This document shows positions 43,449 to 52,319 of a DNA stretch of 64,000 nucleotides, piece by piece. The position numbers were made by a program, and so were the translations under genes. The notes beneath the pieces are model-generated. The model did no database searches. It was not told where the DNA came from and saw only the letters and a list, made by a program, of their open reading frames with translations. Numbering within the stretch: the first letter of the stretch is position 1; each line of letters starts with the position of its first letter. Origin of the DNA: Porphyra umbilicalis (Eukaryota; Rhodophyta; Bangiophyceae; Bangiales; Bangiaceae); the NCBI GenBank assembly GCA_002049455.2, contig KV918842.1:124001-188000 (forward strand). The letters run 5' to 3'.

Positions 43449-46400
43449 TCAGCAAAGCCCCATGGCCTCGACATGCTTGTCGTGCTTGGTCTTGCCGAGC
43501 TCCTTCGTCATCGGGTCCGCCACCATGTCGTCAGTTGCACAATGCTCCAGTGTCACCTTGTCCGTCGTGATGGCCTCACGCACGAAGTGGTATCGAATGT
43601 CGATGTGCTTGGTGCGCTTGTGCTCGACGGGGTTGTTGGAGAAGTCAATGCACCCGCTGTTGTCGACCTTGATGTTGATCGGCCCGCCCGAGATCGCTGT
43701 TCGCAGCCCTTGAGATGCCACGCTTTGCACGAGCTTGTTGAGCCAAACAGCTTCCGTGCTGGCCTCACATAGAGCCATGTACTCAGCTTCCATCGTCGAC
43801 AGCGCCACCGTCTTCTGCAACTTAGAACCCCAGCTGACGGCTGCTCCGCCAAAGATGAAGGTGAAGCCCGTCGTAGAACGTCGCGTCTCATGGTCACCCG
43901 CCCAGTCGGCATCACTGTAGCCTTGTAGAACACAGGAAGCGCTCTTGTCGAAGACCAGCCCCTTGTCCATCGAACCCTTGACGTACCGTAGAACGCGCTT
44001 GATCGCCGCCCAATGCTCCTTGCCGTAGCACGAGACAAACCGACTCAGCTTCCCGATGGCGAAGGCGAGGTCAGGACGCGTCCCGACCATCAGGTACATG
44101 AGACTGCCGACGGCTTCGCGGTAGGGCAGCGCGTCGTCGCTCTCGTTGGCCTTGACCAGCTGCAGGCCCACCTCCAGCGGCGTTCCGATCGGGTTGCACT
44201 CCGCCATCCCAAATTTCTCCAGCACTTGCGCCGCGTACTTGCCCTGCGACAGCTTGAGGGTGCCCGACGACTTGTCACGCCTAATCTCTAGCCCGAGGAT
44301 GACCTTCGCCTCGCCCAGGTCCTTCATCTCAAAACGCTTGTGCAGAGCGTCCTTAATCTTGTAGATCGCCGCCAGGCTTGATGCCACCAACAGGAGATCG
44401 TCGACGTACACCAGGACGATGATGATTTCGCCGTCATCCATGAGGAGGTAGAGGCATGCATCCGGGTCAATGTTGTCGAACCCCTGCGACTTGAGGAAGT
44501 CGTCGAGCTTGGCGTACCACATCTTGGGGGCTTGCTTCAGCCCATACAGCGCTTGAAGGAGACGACACACCTTGTCAGGATACGTCGGATCGACATAGCC
44601 GTCTGGCTGCTCCATGTAGACCTCCTCATCAAGGTCGCCGTTGAGGAATGCCGTCTTGACGTCCATCTGATGCAGCTCCCACCCATTCGCCGCCGTCATC
44701 GCCAGGATGCATCGAATGGCGGTAAACTTGGCCACCGGCGCGAACGTCTCGTTGAAGTCGAGCCCCTTGATCTGCCGGTTCCCCATGAAGCACAGGCGCG
44801 CCTTGTGCCGCGTCGTGTTGTTCCCGTTCTTGTCAACCTCGTTCTTGACCTTGTAAACCCACTTGCCCTTCAGCACGCGTCGACTTGCCGGGCGATCCGT
44901 CAAGCGCCAAGTCTTGTTCTTGCGGATGGCTTCCATCTCCTCGTCCATGGCAATCTTCCACTTAGCCGACTCTTGCCCATGAACGGCTTGCACGTACGTC
45001 GTGGGCGCCTCGTGAGCAACCAGGCTCACCGGTCGCCAGTACTCGACAGGTGGTCGCCGCGCTCTGCCGCTCCGACGCAGCGTGTCTTGAGAGCCGCCAC
45101 AACCTTGATTGTCGTCCGCGGACTTGTCAGATCCATCGTCTTGCTTGTCGTCCTTGTCGTCATTGTCAGCATCTACGTCTTCGCCGTCGTTCGCAGAACG
45201 CAAGCCCGTCTCGACTTCGACAACTTCGTCTTCGGGAAGCTCCTCCGCAACTTCTGCGACCTCGCTTACGTTCGTCTCGGCGAACACAACGCTTCGTGCC
45301 TTGACGACCTTGCCGTCGTCGAGGATGACCTTGTACGCCTTGCTGCCGTCTGGATAGCCTAAGAAGACGCCCTTCGCCGCCTTGTCTCCAAACTTGCCGT
45401 CAATGTGACTCTTGTGCAGCACGACCCAGCATGTCGACCCAAACACCCGCATGTGGCTTACGTTGGGCTTATTCCCGGTCCACAGCTCAAAAGGCGTCTT
45501 GCCGACGGGAAGCGCCCGGCTGGTGACGCGGTTCTTGACGTAGACCGCCGTCTTGATGGCATCCGCCCACAGATCCTGATCGACGTCCTTGTGTCGCATC
45601 ATGGCGCGAGCCATCTCCACTAGAACTCGGTTGAGCCGCTCAGCAACCCCGTTTTGCTGCGGCGTGTCGGGCACCGTCGTCTGGTGCGTCGTTCCGTTCT
45701 CATCGTGGAGAGCCTTGAATGCGTTCGACACGTACTCGCCGCCATTGTCGGATCGCAGGATCTTGATCTTGGTTCCCGTGTGCAGCTGGGCCTTAGTCAG
45801 CCACTTCTTGTACTCCGAGAGCAGATCGCTCTTCTTCTGCAGGAAGACCACGTCGGTCCAACGGGAGAAGTCGTCGGTGAAGGTGCCGAAGTAGAGCGCA
45901 CCGCCACGCGACGGCTCCGACATTGGCCCGCCCAGGTCCGAGTGCACGAGCTGCAGGCGCTTGGTCACTCGACCTCCTCCTGCACTAGGCATAGGCGTCA
46001 TAGCCGCCTTCCCATACACGCACGGCTCGCAGACGTCCTTTACCGCCATGGAAGAGCACTTGAGTCCATTGATGTCCTTGTTCTTGATCATCCGCTTAAC
46101 GCCAGCCACGTTGACGTGCCCAAGGCGCTCATGCCAGAGCTGAAGAGAGGCCACCGCAGCAATATCCGACAGTGGGGCCATGTCCAGGTGGTAAAGCCCG
46201 TTCTTACGAGTGCCGCACGCAGCCGTCTTCTCGTTCATCTTGATGATCGTCTTACCGCCCTTGAATGACACTTCCGCCCCACGCTCCTCCATCATGCCGA
46301 CCGACATGAGGTTGAAGCCCATGGTAGGAACATGGAGTACCTTCTCCAACTTGATCATGCGCGTCTTGCCGTGAACAGTGACATTGAGCACAACGGTTCC

Positions 46401-47375
46401 GACGCCCGCCGTGGCTACGGACCCCTTGTCACCCATGGTGACGCTCCGTCCCGTGGTCGTATGGTAGTCGTCGAAGCACCCGCGCATCCAGCACATGTGT
46501 GCAGACGCCGCAGAGTCCACAAGCCACGACTTGGAGATGTCATCGGTGTCAGCTGCATTGCCCACCAGACAGATGGCGTCGTCGCTGTCGCTACCATCGT
46601 CAGCCGCAATCGCGGCCACCTCGTCCTGTCTCTGCTTCTTGGCCTTGAGCTCTGGGCAATCGCGAGAGATGTGCCCAAACGTATGGCAGTAGTAGCACTC
46701 GATCTTAGAGAGGTCACCACGGCGGCCTTGGCCTCGATAGTTGGCGCCGACGAGTGCCATGTCGCCAATACGCTTCGTCGCCGGTGACTTGTCCGCCTCG
46801 CGCCGCTCCTCCTGAAGCAAGCGGCTCTTGACAAAGTCGAGGCTCAGTTCATCCTCGCCCTTGGCGTCGAGAGCCACCAGCAGGTTCTCGTATTTTGACG
46901 TCAGCCCGTTGAGGACGCTCATGGCAACGTCCATCTCCGTCACCTCGCCGCCCATGGCCTTGAGGTTCTCGCCGAGGTTGCGCACGCGGTTGATGTAGCC
47001 CAGCATGCCCTCGCCGACGGTCATTTCGACGGTGTAGAACTCGCGTCGCGCCTTCATCTTGTTCATCAAACTCTTGCGCTGGAAGACACCTTGCAGCGTC
47101 GACCACATTTCCGCCGTTGTCTTGCACCCCGACACGTGCTCGAGCTGCTCAGACCCAAGGGTGAGCCCGATGATGGCGCTCGCCTTCGTGTCTCGACGCT
47201 TCCACACCGCCAACTCGCGGGTCTCCGCGTCCGTCGGCTTGCCGTCTTCGTCAAGCATATCGTCCAGGTCGCGCAGCGCGAGGACCATCTTAATGCGCTG
47301 ACGCCACTCGTGGAAGTTCGTCTCCGTCAACTTGTCGATCTTGATGCCACCCATGCCGGCAGCGCCTCCGTCCAT
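43449..47375 (-). CDS. Copia-2 gag-pol polyprotein
   Basis: One open frame of 1,308 residues from MDGGAAGMGGIKIDKLTETN. Gag of the retrotran_gag/UBN2 kind (NFHEWRQRIKMVL), zinc knuckle CYYCHTFGHISRDC (227-240), protease with WLVDSAASAHM (Asp287; Ala replaces the usual Gly), GAG-pre-integrase segment (LWHERLGHVN), integrase triad Asp480, Asp543, Glu579 with 35-residue spacing, an acidic Asp-rich linker, reverse transcriptase with YVDD at 990-993, and RNase H (DADWAGD, STMEAEYMAL). It differs strongly from Copia-1 along its whole length, so the two belong to different families. Stop TGA. Confidence 0.95.
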   Translation of the reverse strand: MDGGAAGMGGIKIDKLTETNFHEWRQRIKMVLALRDLDDMLDEDGKPTDAETRELAVWKRRDTKASAIIGLTLGSEQLEHVSGCKTTAEMWSTLQGVFQRKSLMNKMKARREFYTVEMTVGEGMLGYINRVRNLGENLKAMGGEVTEMDVAMSVLNGLTSKYENLLVALDAKGEDELSLDFVKSRLLQEERREADKSPATKRIGDMALVGANYRGQGRRGDLSKIECYYCHTFGHISRDCPELKAKKQRQDEVAAIAADDGSDSDDAICLVGNAADTDDISKSWLVDSAASAHMCWMRGCFDDYHTTTGRSVTMGDKGSVATAGVGTVVLNVTVHGKTRMIKLEKVLHVPTMGFNLMSVGMMEERGAEVSFKGGKTIIKMNEKTAACGTRKNGLYHLDMAPLSDIAAVASLQLWHERLGHVNVAGVKRMIKNKDINGLKCSSMAVKDVCEPCVYGKAAMTPMPSAGGGRVTKRLQLVHSDLGGPMSEPSRGGALYFGTFTDDFSRWTDVVFLQKKSDLLSEYKKWLTKAQLHTGTKIKILRSDNGGEYVSNAFKALHDENGTTHQTTVPDTPQQNGVAERLNRVLVEMARAMMRHKDVDQDLWADAIKTAVYVKNRVTSRALPVGKTPFELWTGNKPNVSHMRVFGSTCWVVLHKSHIDGKFGDKAAKGVFLGYPDGSKAYKVILDDGKVVKARSVVFAETNVSEVAEVAEELPEDEVVEVETGLRSANDGEDVDADNDDKDDKQDDGSDKSADDNQGCGGSQDTLRRSGRARRPPVEYWRPVSLVAHEAPTTYVQAVHGQESAKWKIAMDEEMEAIRKNKTWRLTDRPASRRVLKGKWVYKVKNEVDKNGNNTTRHKARLCFMGNRQIKGLDFNETFAPVAKFTAIRCILAMTAANGWELHQMDVKTAFLNGDLDEEVYMEQPDGYVDPTYPDKVCRLLQALYGLKQAPKMWYAKLDDFLKSQGFDNIDPDACLYLLMDDGEIIIVLVYVDDLLLVASSLAAIYKIKDALHKRFEMKDLGEAKVILGLEIRRDKSSGTLKLSQGKYAAQVLEKFGMAECNPIGTPLEVGLQLVKANESDDALPYREAVGSLMYLMVGTRPDLAFAIGKLSRFVSCYGKEHWAAIKRVLRYVKGSMDKGLVFDKSASCVLQGYSDADWAGDHETRRSTTGFTFIFGGAAVSWGSKLQKTVALSTMEAEYMALCEASTEAVWLNKLVQSVASQGLRTAISGGPINIKVDNSGCIDFSNNPVEHKRTKHIDIRYHFVREAITTDKVTLEHCATDDMVADPMTKELGKTKHDKHVEAMGLC

Positions 47376-47522
47376 GATGTCCTCTTGTCGTATCGCCCGA
47401 CCTTGCCGATCCGTTCGCCTTGACCGTCACGTCCTTGAACCACCCTGACCTCGTCCTCTTCGCACTTGCCGCGACCGCCGCGACACCAGCTGGCACACCT
47501 TGCTCTTGTCACAGCCCCGGCT

Positions 47523-47536
47523 CTGGGCCCATAACC
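47523..47536 (-). promoter_or_regulatory. Copia-2 primer-binding site, half-tRNA type
   Basis: On the minus strand GGTTATGGGCCCAG directly follows the 5' LTR. It is identical to the Copia-1 site and complementary to the anticodon-loop region of initiator tRNA-Met; the two elements diverge right after these 14 bases. Confidence 0.87.
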
Positions 47537-47954
47537 TGTTGAAACGCAGTGGGGATAGGGGTTGGGGGACCACGGTGAAGTGGTTGAGTGGCTTGAGCTT
47601 GTGTGTGTGTGTGCGAACGTGCTTTGTTGGTTGTCCTAAGGTTCGCCCGCCTCTCCCAACCGAGAGCACCTCTCAAATAGTCCCCACCGGCCCAAGTGCT
47701 CCCCCCTCTCGCGCCCACACCGACGCCCACGCCCTCGCACCAAATCGAATCACTCACCAAATCAAAAGCCACTAGAGCAAAGCGAAGATCAAATCCAAAA
47801 CATGCCAAAAGTAACGCCCCAAGATGACCCAACACAAATGTGTGCAACTTGACCACGTCTTGCAAATGTACCATGTGGGGTACCATAAGGGTCACCGACC
47901 ATCATCCATCCGCGAACCGCCAGTGGAGTCGGCGACGAGCATCACAGTCCAACA
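47537..47954 (-). repeat. Copia-2 5' LTR
   Basis: 418 bp, same as 42996-43413; element transcription runs leftward from here. Confidence 0.97.
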
Positions 47955-48859
47955 GGCTCGGCCGCGATAAGCTCGTCGAGCGTGCGCCGGCGGTGGCCGC
48001 CGCCACCGCCGCCACCCCCGCCCGCACCCTTCCCGCCGCCACAACCATCGACGCGCTCGAGCAGGTACCGTATCCTGCCGTCCATGACAATGGACACGAG
48101 CCGCAGATGCTTTGTCTTTGCCGTGGCCAACTCGGTCAGCGCGGCCGCCTTTGCGGCAGTGCTTGCGACAGCGGCGGCTGTCCCCGTCGGCGGGCGACGG
48201 CTCGACGTCGTAGGCGGGCGCCCCGTCGGGGGCAAAGAGTTTGCCGGCCGCCCTGGCGCCAGCCGTCGTCGGACACGAAGAAGCCGGTCGACCGACACGG
48301 AAATGGTCGTTGTCACCTCCCCCGTCATGCGGTGCTGGTCAACGAACCTCAAGTCGCGCCCGCGGACCGCATTGTGGCCCGACCAGCCGTGGGCGACGGC
48401 TCGCAGCGGACACACATGGCTGGCCCGGGTGTGGCCACGCGCGTGGCTCGCACTGCACTTGTTGTTTCCGCTGCCGGCCTTAGCGCCCTTGACCGCCCTG
48501 GCCGCCTCGCCACGCGCCGCGTGCGCCGCCTTGGTGGCAGCGTCACCCGGACACGTTTTCACATTGGGCCCCGTTGCCCCGCAGCTGCCGCATCGGGGCT
48601 GGCGGCCACGCGTGCCGCCGCCGCCGCGCGCCGTGGCGCCAGCGTCGCCACCCGCGTCGCCACCATCGTCGTCGCCCGCGTGGTCTCCCGCGTCGGGCTG
48701 CACCATGCGGATCAGGACCTTGACCGCCGACAAGACGCTGCCCGCCGCGTGACGCGCTCGCGCGCAGAGGCGCCTGCACGGCACACGGGCGGAGGCGTCG
48801 GCTCTTGTGTCGGCATCGGCGGGGGGTGCCGCGGCTGCAGCGGTTCTAAGCACCACCAC
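47955..48859 (-). CDS. Fanzor gene, N-terminal part upstream of Copia-2
   Basis: An open frame whose last codons (RRRTLDELIAAE) continue in phase with the frame starting at 42995, across the Copia-2 insertion. It encodes a CCHC-like motif CGSCGATGPNVKTCP (His replaced by Pro compared with the usual GHN), a Cys/His-rich stretch NNKCSASHARGHTRASHVCP, a motif GEVTTTISVSVDRLLR, and an Ala/Gly-rich region. Fanzors often carry extra N-terminal zinc-binding or low-complexity regions, so this is probably the DNA-binding extension. The frame is open to 48859, but the true start may be farther upstream if the possible intron at 48835-49348 is real. No known domain beyond the zinc-knuckle-like motif. 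Confidence 0.55.
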
Positions 48860-49348
48860 GTTGGTTCGTCGTCTGGCCGAAGTGACCTCATGATCAGCTC
48901 GGTCCGTCGAAGGAACTGCCCCGGAAATCGACCCACAGCCCAGCCTTCCCCCAACGGGAGGAGAGGATCACGGCAAAGCCCAGGGGGGAATCGTAGTCCA
49001 AAGCACAGTTGGTTTTATCAAACGGCGACGGGGACGGCGTCCCCGCTGTCAATAAACCCCTCCCAAACCGAACGCCGGTGACCAAAGTAGCCACCCCAAA
49101 TGCGCCAAAAAGATAAATCCCTCCAAAGCGAAAAGTTCAAACAAGTAGTAGGGGGGCTGGGAAAACCACTTGGGAAAAGCCCCGCCCCCGACCGAATCCA
49201 ATCTCCCCGAGATCTGGACAGGTCATTCCCTTGCTGGCCCGGATCGGGATATTTTGGGACGGCCCCCGGGGGTGTGCTGTCCACAGATGAGGGGCCACGC
49301 CCCTTCCAACTGTCAGACCCCCGACCGCCACAGCGGCGCCCTAGTTAC
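48835..49348 (-). other. Possible intron upstream of the Fanzor N-terminal exon
   Basis: On the minus strand a donor GTAACT follows PPAPDD (exon ending at 49349) and an acceptor CTGCAG lies at 48840-48835. Joining the two keeps one continuous frame (phase 1). The sequence between has stops and no domain. This is a reading of splice-like signals, not proof. Confidence 0.3.
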
Positions 49349-49721
49349 CGTCGTCTGGTGCGGGTGGCCGGGGCGGCGGCACCGTCACCGCGGCGACGGC
49401 TTGCAGCACGGCAGTAGAGGCCAACGTGGCGTCGTCCATCGCCGCCGACGCGGGCGACCCAGTGCCCCGCGCGTGCACCGGCTTTGATGCGAGGAGCTTG
49501 GACAGGGGGGCACTTGCGGCACGCAGGCTCGCCACCGGCCCCGCACTACCGGCCGACTCACACGCGGCGACGGCGGCGGCGTCCTCCACCGTCGCCGACC
49601 GCACGGCAGACGCTGCACTCTGCCGCGCGCTGTCGACGTGGCCACCCGCCTTAATTGTCGCGTCCTCGCCGGCTGTCCCGAGGCGCGTGACCTCGTCGTC
49701 GTCGTCAAGACCTGAGCCCAC
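49349..49721 (-). CDS. Coding-like segment, acidic/Ala-rich, possible first exon of the Fanzor gene
   Basis: A short frame of natural-looking composition (GSGLDDDDEVTRLGTAGEDATIK is typical) ends at a splice-donor-like GTAACT. No domain recognised. The coding-like signal seems to continue upstream across the gypsy insertion into 60636-60900, so it was part of a larger gene before that insertion. Confidence 0.35.
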
Positions 49722-49837
49722 AGGCCCAGCTACACCTCAGCCATTCTCCCCATTGTCGTTGCCGCCCCCCGTCGCCTCACGGGGCGGCGCTGTCGCCAAA
49801 TTGGTGGTCGTCGTGGGGCGCCGCGTCGTGGGGCGGT

Positions 49838-50203
49838 TGTTGCATTCGGTAGGGGCTAAGTCCAGTACTTATGCCGCTACCGGGACTTGCGCCCGTCTCT
49901 CCGTACTTCGGATTGCGGCCTGTGGGAAGGCTGTCCTTCCCTAAGTAGCGCCCCTGTTCGGGACAGGGGCTACTCTTTCGTTTATTCTTTTCGTTTGTTT
50001 TCGTCTTGTTATTACGGCGCCGGCCTTGCCCCGCGCCGCCCCGTCTTCCTCGCCATCTAAATCTTGGCGTCCCTCTCGAGTCCTAGCCTTTGAGCGTCTT
50101 TGCGCCGTCTAGGTCCTCTCGGTAGGTTGACCCTTTGGGTCCTTCTCTTCTGTACTGTCAGTGTGGTTCTAGGGTATTTGTTCGCGCCTTCTTTGTTGCC
50201 ACA
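49838..50203 (+). repeat. Gypsy 5' LTR
   Basis: 366 bp, paired with 60270-60635 at a constant offset. Confidence 0.95.
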
Positions 50204-50205
50204 CT

Positions 50206-50223
50206 TGGTAGCGCAGCAGGGGA
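50206..50223 (+). promoter_or_regulatory. Gypsy primer-binding site
   Basis: TGGTAGCGCAGCAGGGGA starts two bases after the LTR. TGGTAGCGC is the form expected for pairing to the 3' end of an initiator tRNA-Met whose acceptor strand starts AGCGC (compare yeast Ty1). The host tRNA is not in the window, so the assignment is inferred. Confidence 0.6.
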
Positions 50224-50439
50224 GAGGGCGTCGTCCCTTTCGAGGGACGCCTCTCCTCTCGCGAGCCCCGGCGACAACGATGCGGACGCCCCTGACGGTT
50301 CACGTGACGTGACCACTTTGTGGTCCCGGTCACCCGGCGGCTGTTGTTGCAGGCCGGGGAAGTCGCTCGACGGTGCCCGGCGGGCCGTGGTGCCGTCGTG
50401 TCCGGGTTTTTGCTATCTCGAGACAAGAAGCCAACCTAC

Positions 50440-52070
50440 CTCCGATGGCGAGCGGGGGTGCCGATCCCCCGCGCTTTGCCCTCCCTCATGATACGGGCGC
50501 TGACGGTCGGCGTACGGCCGACGGGTCAGCCCCTGCGACTACGACTTCCCCTGTTTCCCACGATGCTTCTGGTCTCCCCGATCCAATCGCAGCGGCTCCC
50601 GCTTCGGGCGGCTCGGGCGCTTCCCTCGGCAATACTAGTCGTCGGGCGGAGCAATCGGCGGTCGCCGAGTTAACGACGCTCGTGCGTACGTTGGCCGCGT
50701 CCGTCCGAGAGCTACGCGCCTACGTGACAACGTTGCGCGACCCAACTGGGACGTTGCCCATGTCGACCGTCAGTGGACCCCGGCCCACTGATCCAACACC
50801 GGCAAGCACCCCGGCCCCGCGCGACCGGTCCCGGTCGCGCAGGTCCGCTGCCTCAACGTCGCGGAGCGCGGGGGTGCGATCGGATCCCGATGCCCGCTCT
50901 TCGCGGTCTGCCAATGACGACGAGCCGCCCCGAGACCCCAGCAGCAGCAGTAGCAGTGACAGCACCGGCCCCTCGCGCCACCGCGCTCGCTCGCGGCGCC
51001 GCACCCGCACGCGGGTCACCGGTCGGCCAGCTTCGACGCCAATGGCGGTCATCCCCTGACAGCTCCCCTTGACGTCCAAGCATGGCCCGTTCTCGTCGCT
51101 GCTCGACTGTCGCCGCTACCTCGTCCGCAATGCGTATCCGACGTATGGCCGGTCGAAAGCAATCCAACTCCGCCGGCGCCATCGCCTGTTGAACGGTCCG
51201 TTCCACGGCGTCGCGCTCTTCGATGGCTCGGAACCGTTGGCCGTCCTGGCGCTCCTCACTCGCTTCCGCACAGCCGCGGACGAAATGGATGTCACTCTGG
51301 GCGAGGCCCCGTATCTCCTCGCCTACTGCATTGGCGGTGAGGCCAAGGACGACTTCGTCCAGGAAAGAAATGGCCCACACGGCAGCGCCGTCGGTACCCG
51401 TTTCTTGCACACGATCAACTATCTGTTGACTCGCTATGCACCCGAGGACGCCCTGCACACCGCCGAAATGGCCCTCCGTACCGCGGAGCAGCACCAAGAC
51501 GAAGGCGAGCGCGCTTTCTATCAGAGGTTGATGCGGCTCGGCCGACAGCTCATGGGTATGTACGAACCGGGACAGCTACGGTACCTGTTCCTGAAGGGGC
51601 TCCACCCCTCGGTACGTGCCCAAGCCGAGCTGGCCGACCGCACACGCGCCACCTTCGACGACCTCGTGGCGCTTTCGCAGAAGATCGGCGATGGGCTCCG
51701 CTCGGTCAAGGTCACCATCGGCAAAGCCGACCGGTACGCCAAGGCCAAGAGCGTCCTGCAGCTGGGCTCCGAAGGCGTAGCGAAAGCCGAACCGGTCCCC
51801 TGGGCGGCACCACCAGCGACGATGGCGGAGGCCACGCCGCCACAGAGCCGGAAATCCATGGGTCGGCCTCTACCGCAGCAGAAGTTCCAGGCAGTCACCC
51901 CTACGCCGCCGGCGGCCCGGACGCCGTCGGCCGGAACGGCTACCCCATGGCCTCCCCGACCGGGCGGTCAGGTGGGACGGCCGGCTCTGGTCCGCCTGAG
52001 CCAGGTGCAGTGCCACCGCTGCCGCGGTTTTGGTCACTACGCCCGCGCATGACCCTCGCCCGACCGGGCG
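50440..52070 (+). pseudogene. Gypsy gag region
   Basis: A Ser/Arg-rich N-terminal part (RDRSRSRRSAASTSRSAG is typical) is followed by a capsid-like helical domain (LLTRFRTAADEMDVTLGEAP, FYQRLMRLGRQLMGMY) and a CCHC-type knuckle CHRCRGFGHYAR near 52.0 kb. Gag packages element RNA into particles. Confidence 0.75.
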
Positions 52071-52319
52071 ATGGGGACAGGTGCGCCGCCTGCGGTCGCC
52101 CTGGGACCCCCTGGCGCGGCCCGTCCTGCCTTACGCCCAAGTCGTATGCAATGCGCGATGGCCGCCATCGCCGGGGACCCCTGGGGTGATCCGCTGGTGC
52201 CGGACGACATCGGCTCCCTCAGCGGAGACGAGACGGTCGGCGCCGCGTCCGGGGATCCGCCACCGGATCCGAGTCCAACGGTGGACCCGCCTGCCCCTGC
52301 CGGGCCGGGAAACTAACAC

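Larger units (their letters stand above)
42991..47959 (-). mobile_element. Copia-2: whole-looking Ty1/copia element inserted in the Fanzor gene
   Basis: The element spans 42996-47954 with duplicated target GGCTC on both sides (42991-42995, 47955-47959). Both LTRs are 418 bp and look identical by eye, so the insertion is very recent. LTR ends are TGTTG...CAACA. It has a purine-rich tract (AAGGAGGAG on the minus strand) before the 3' LTR at the left, a primer site beside the 5' LTR at the right, and one long open frame. It looks whole. It split an open Fanzor frame: the codons on either side join in phase across one copy of the target site. Confidence 0.97.
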
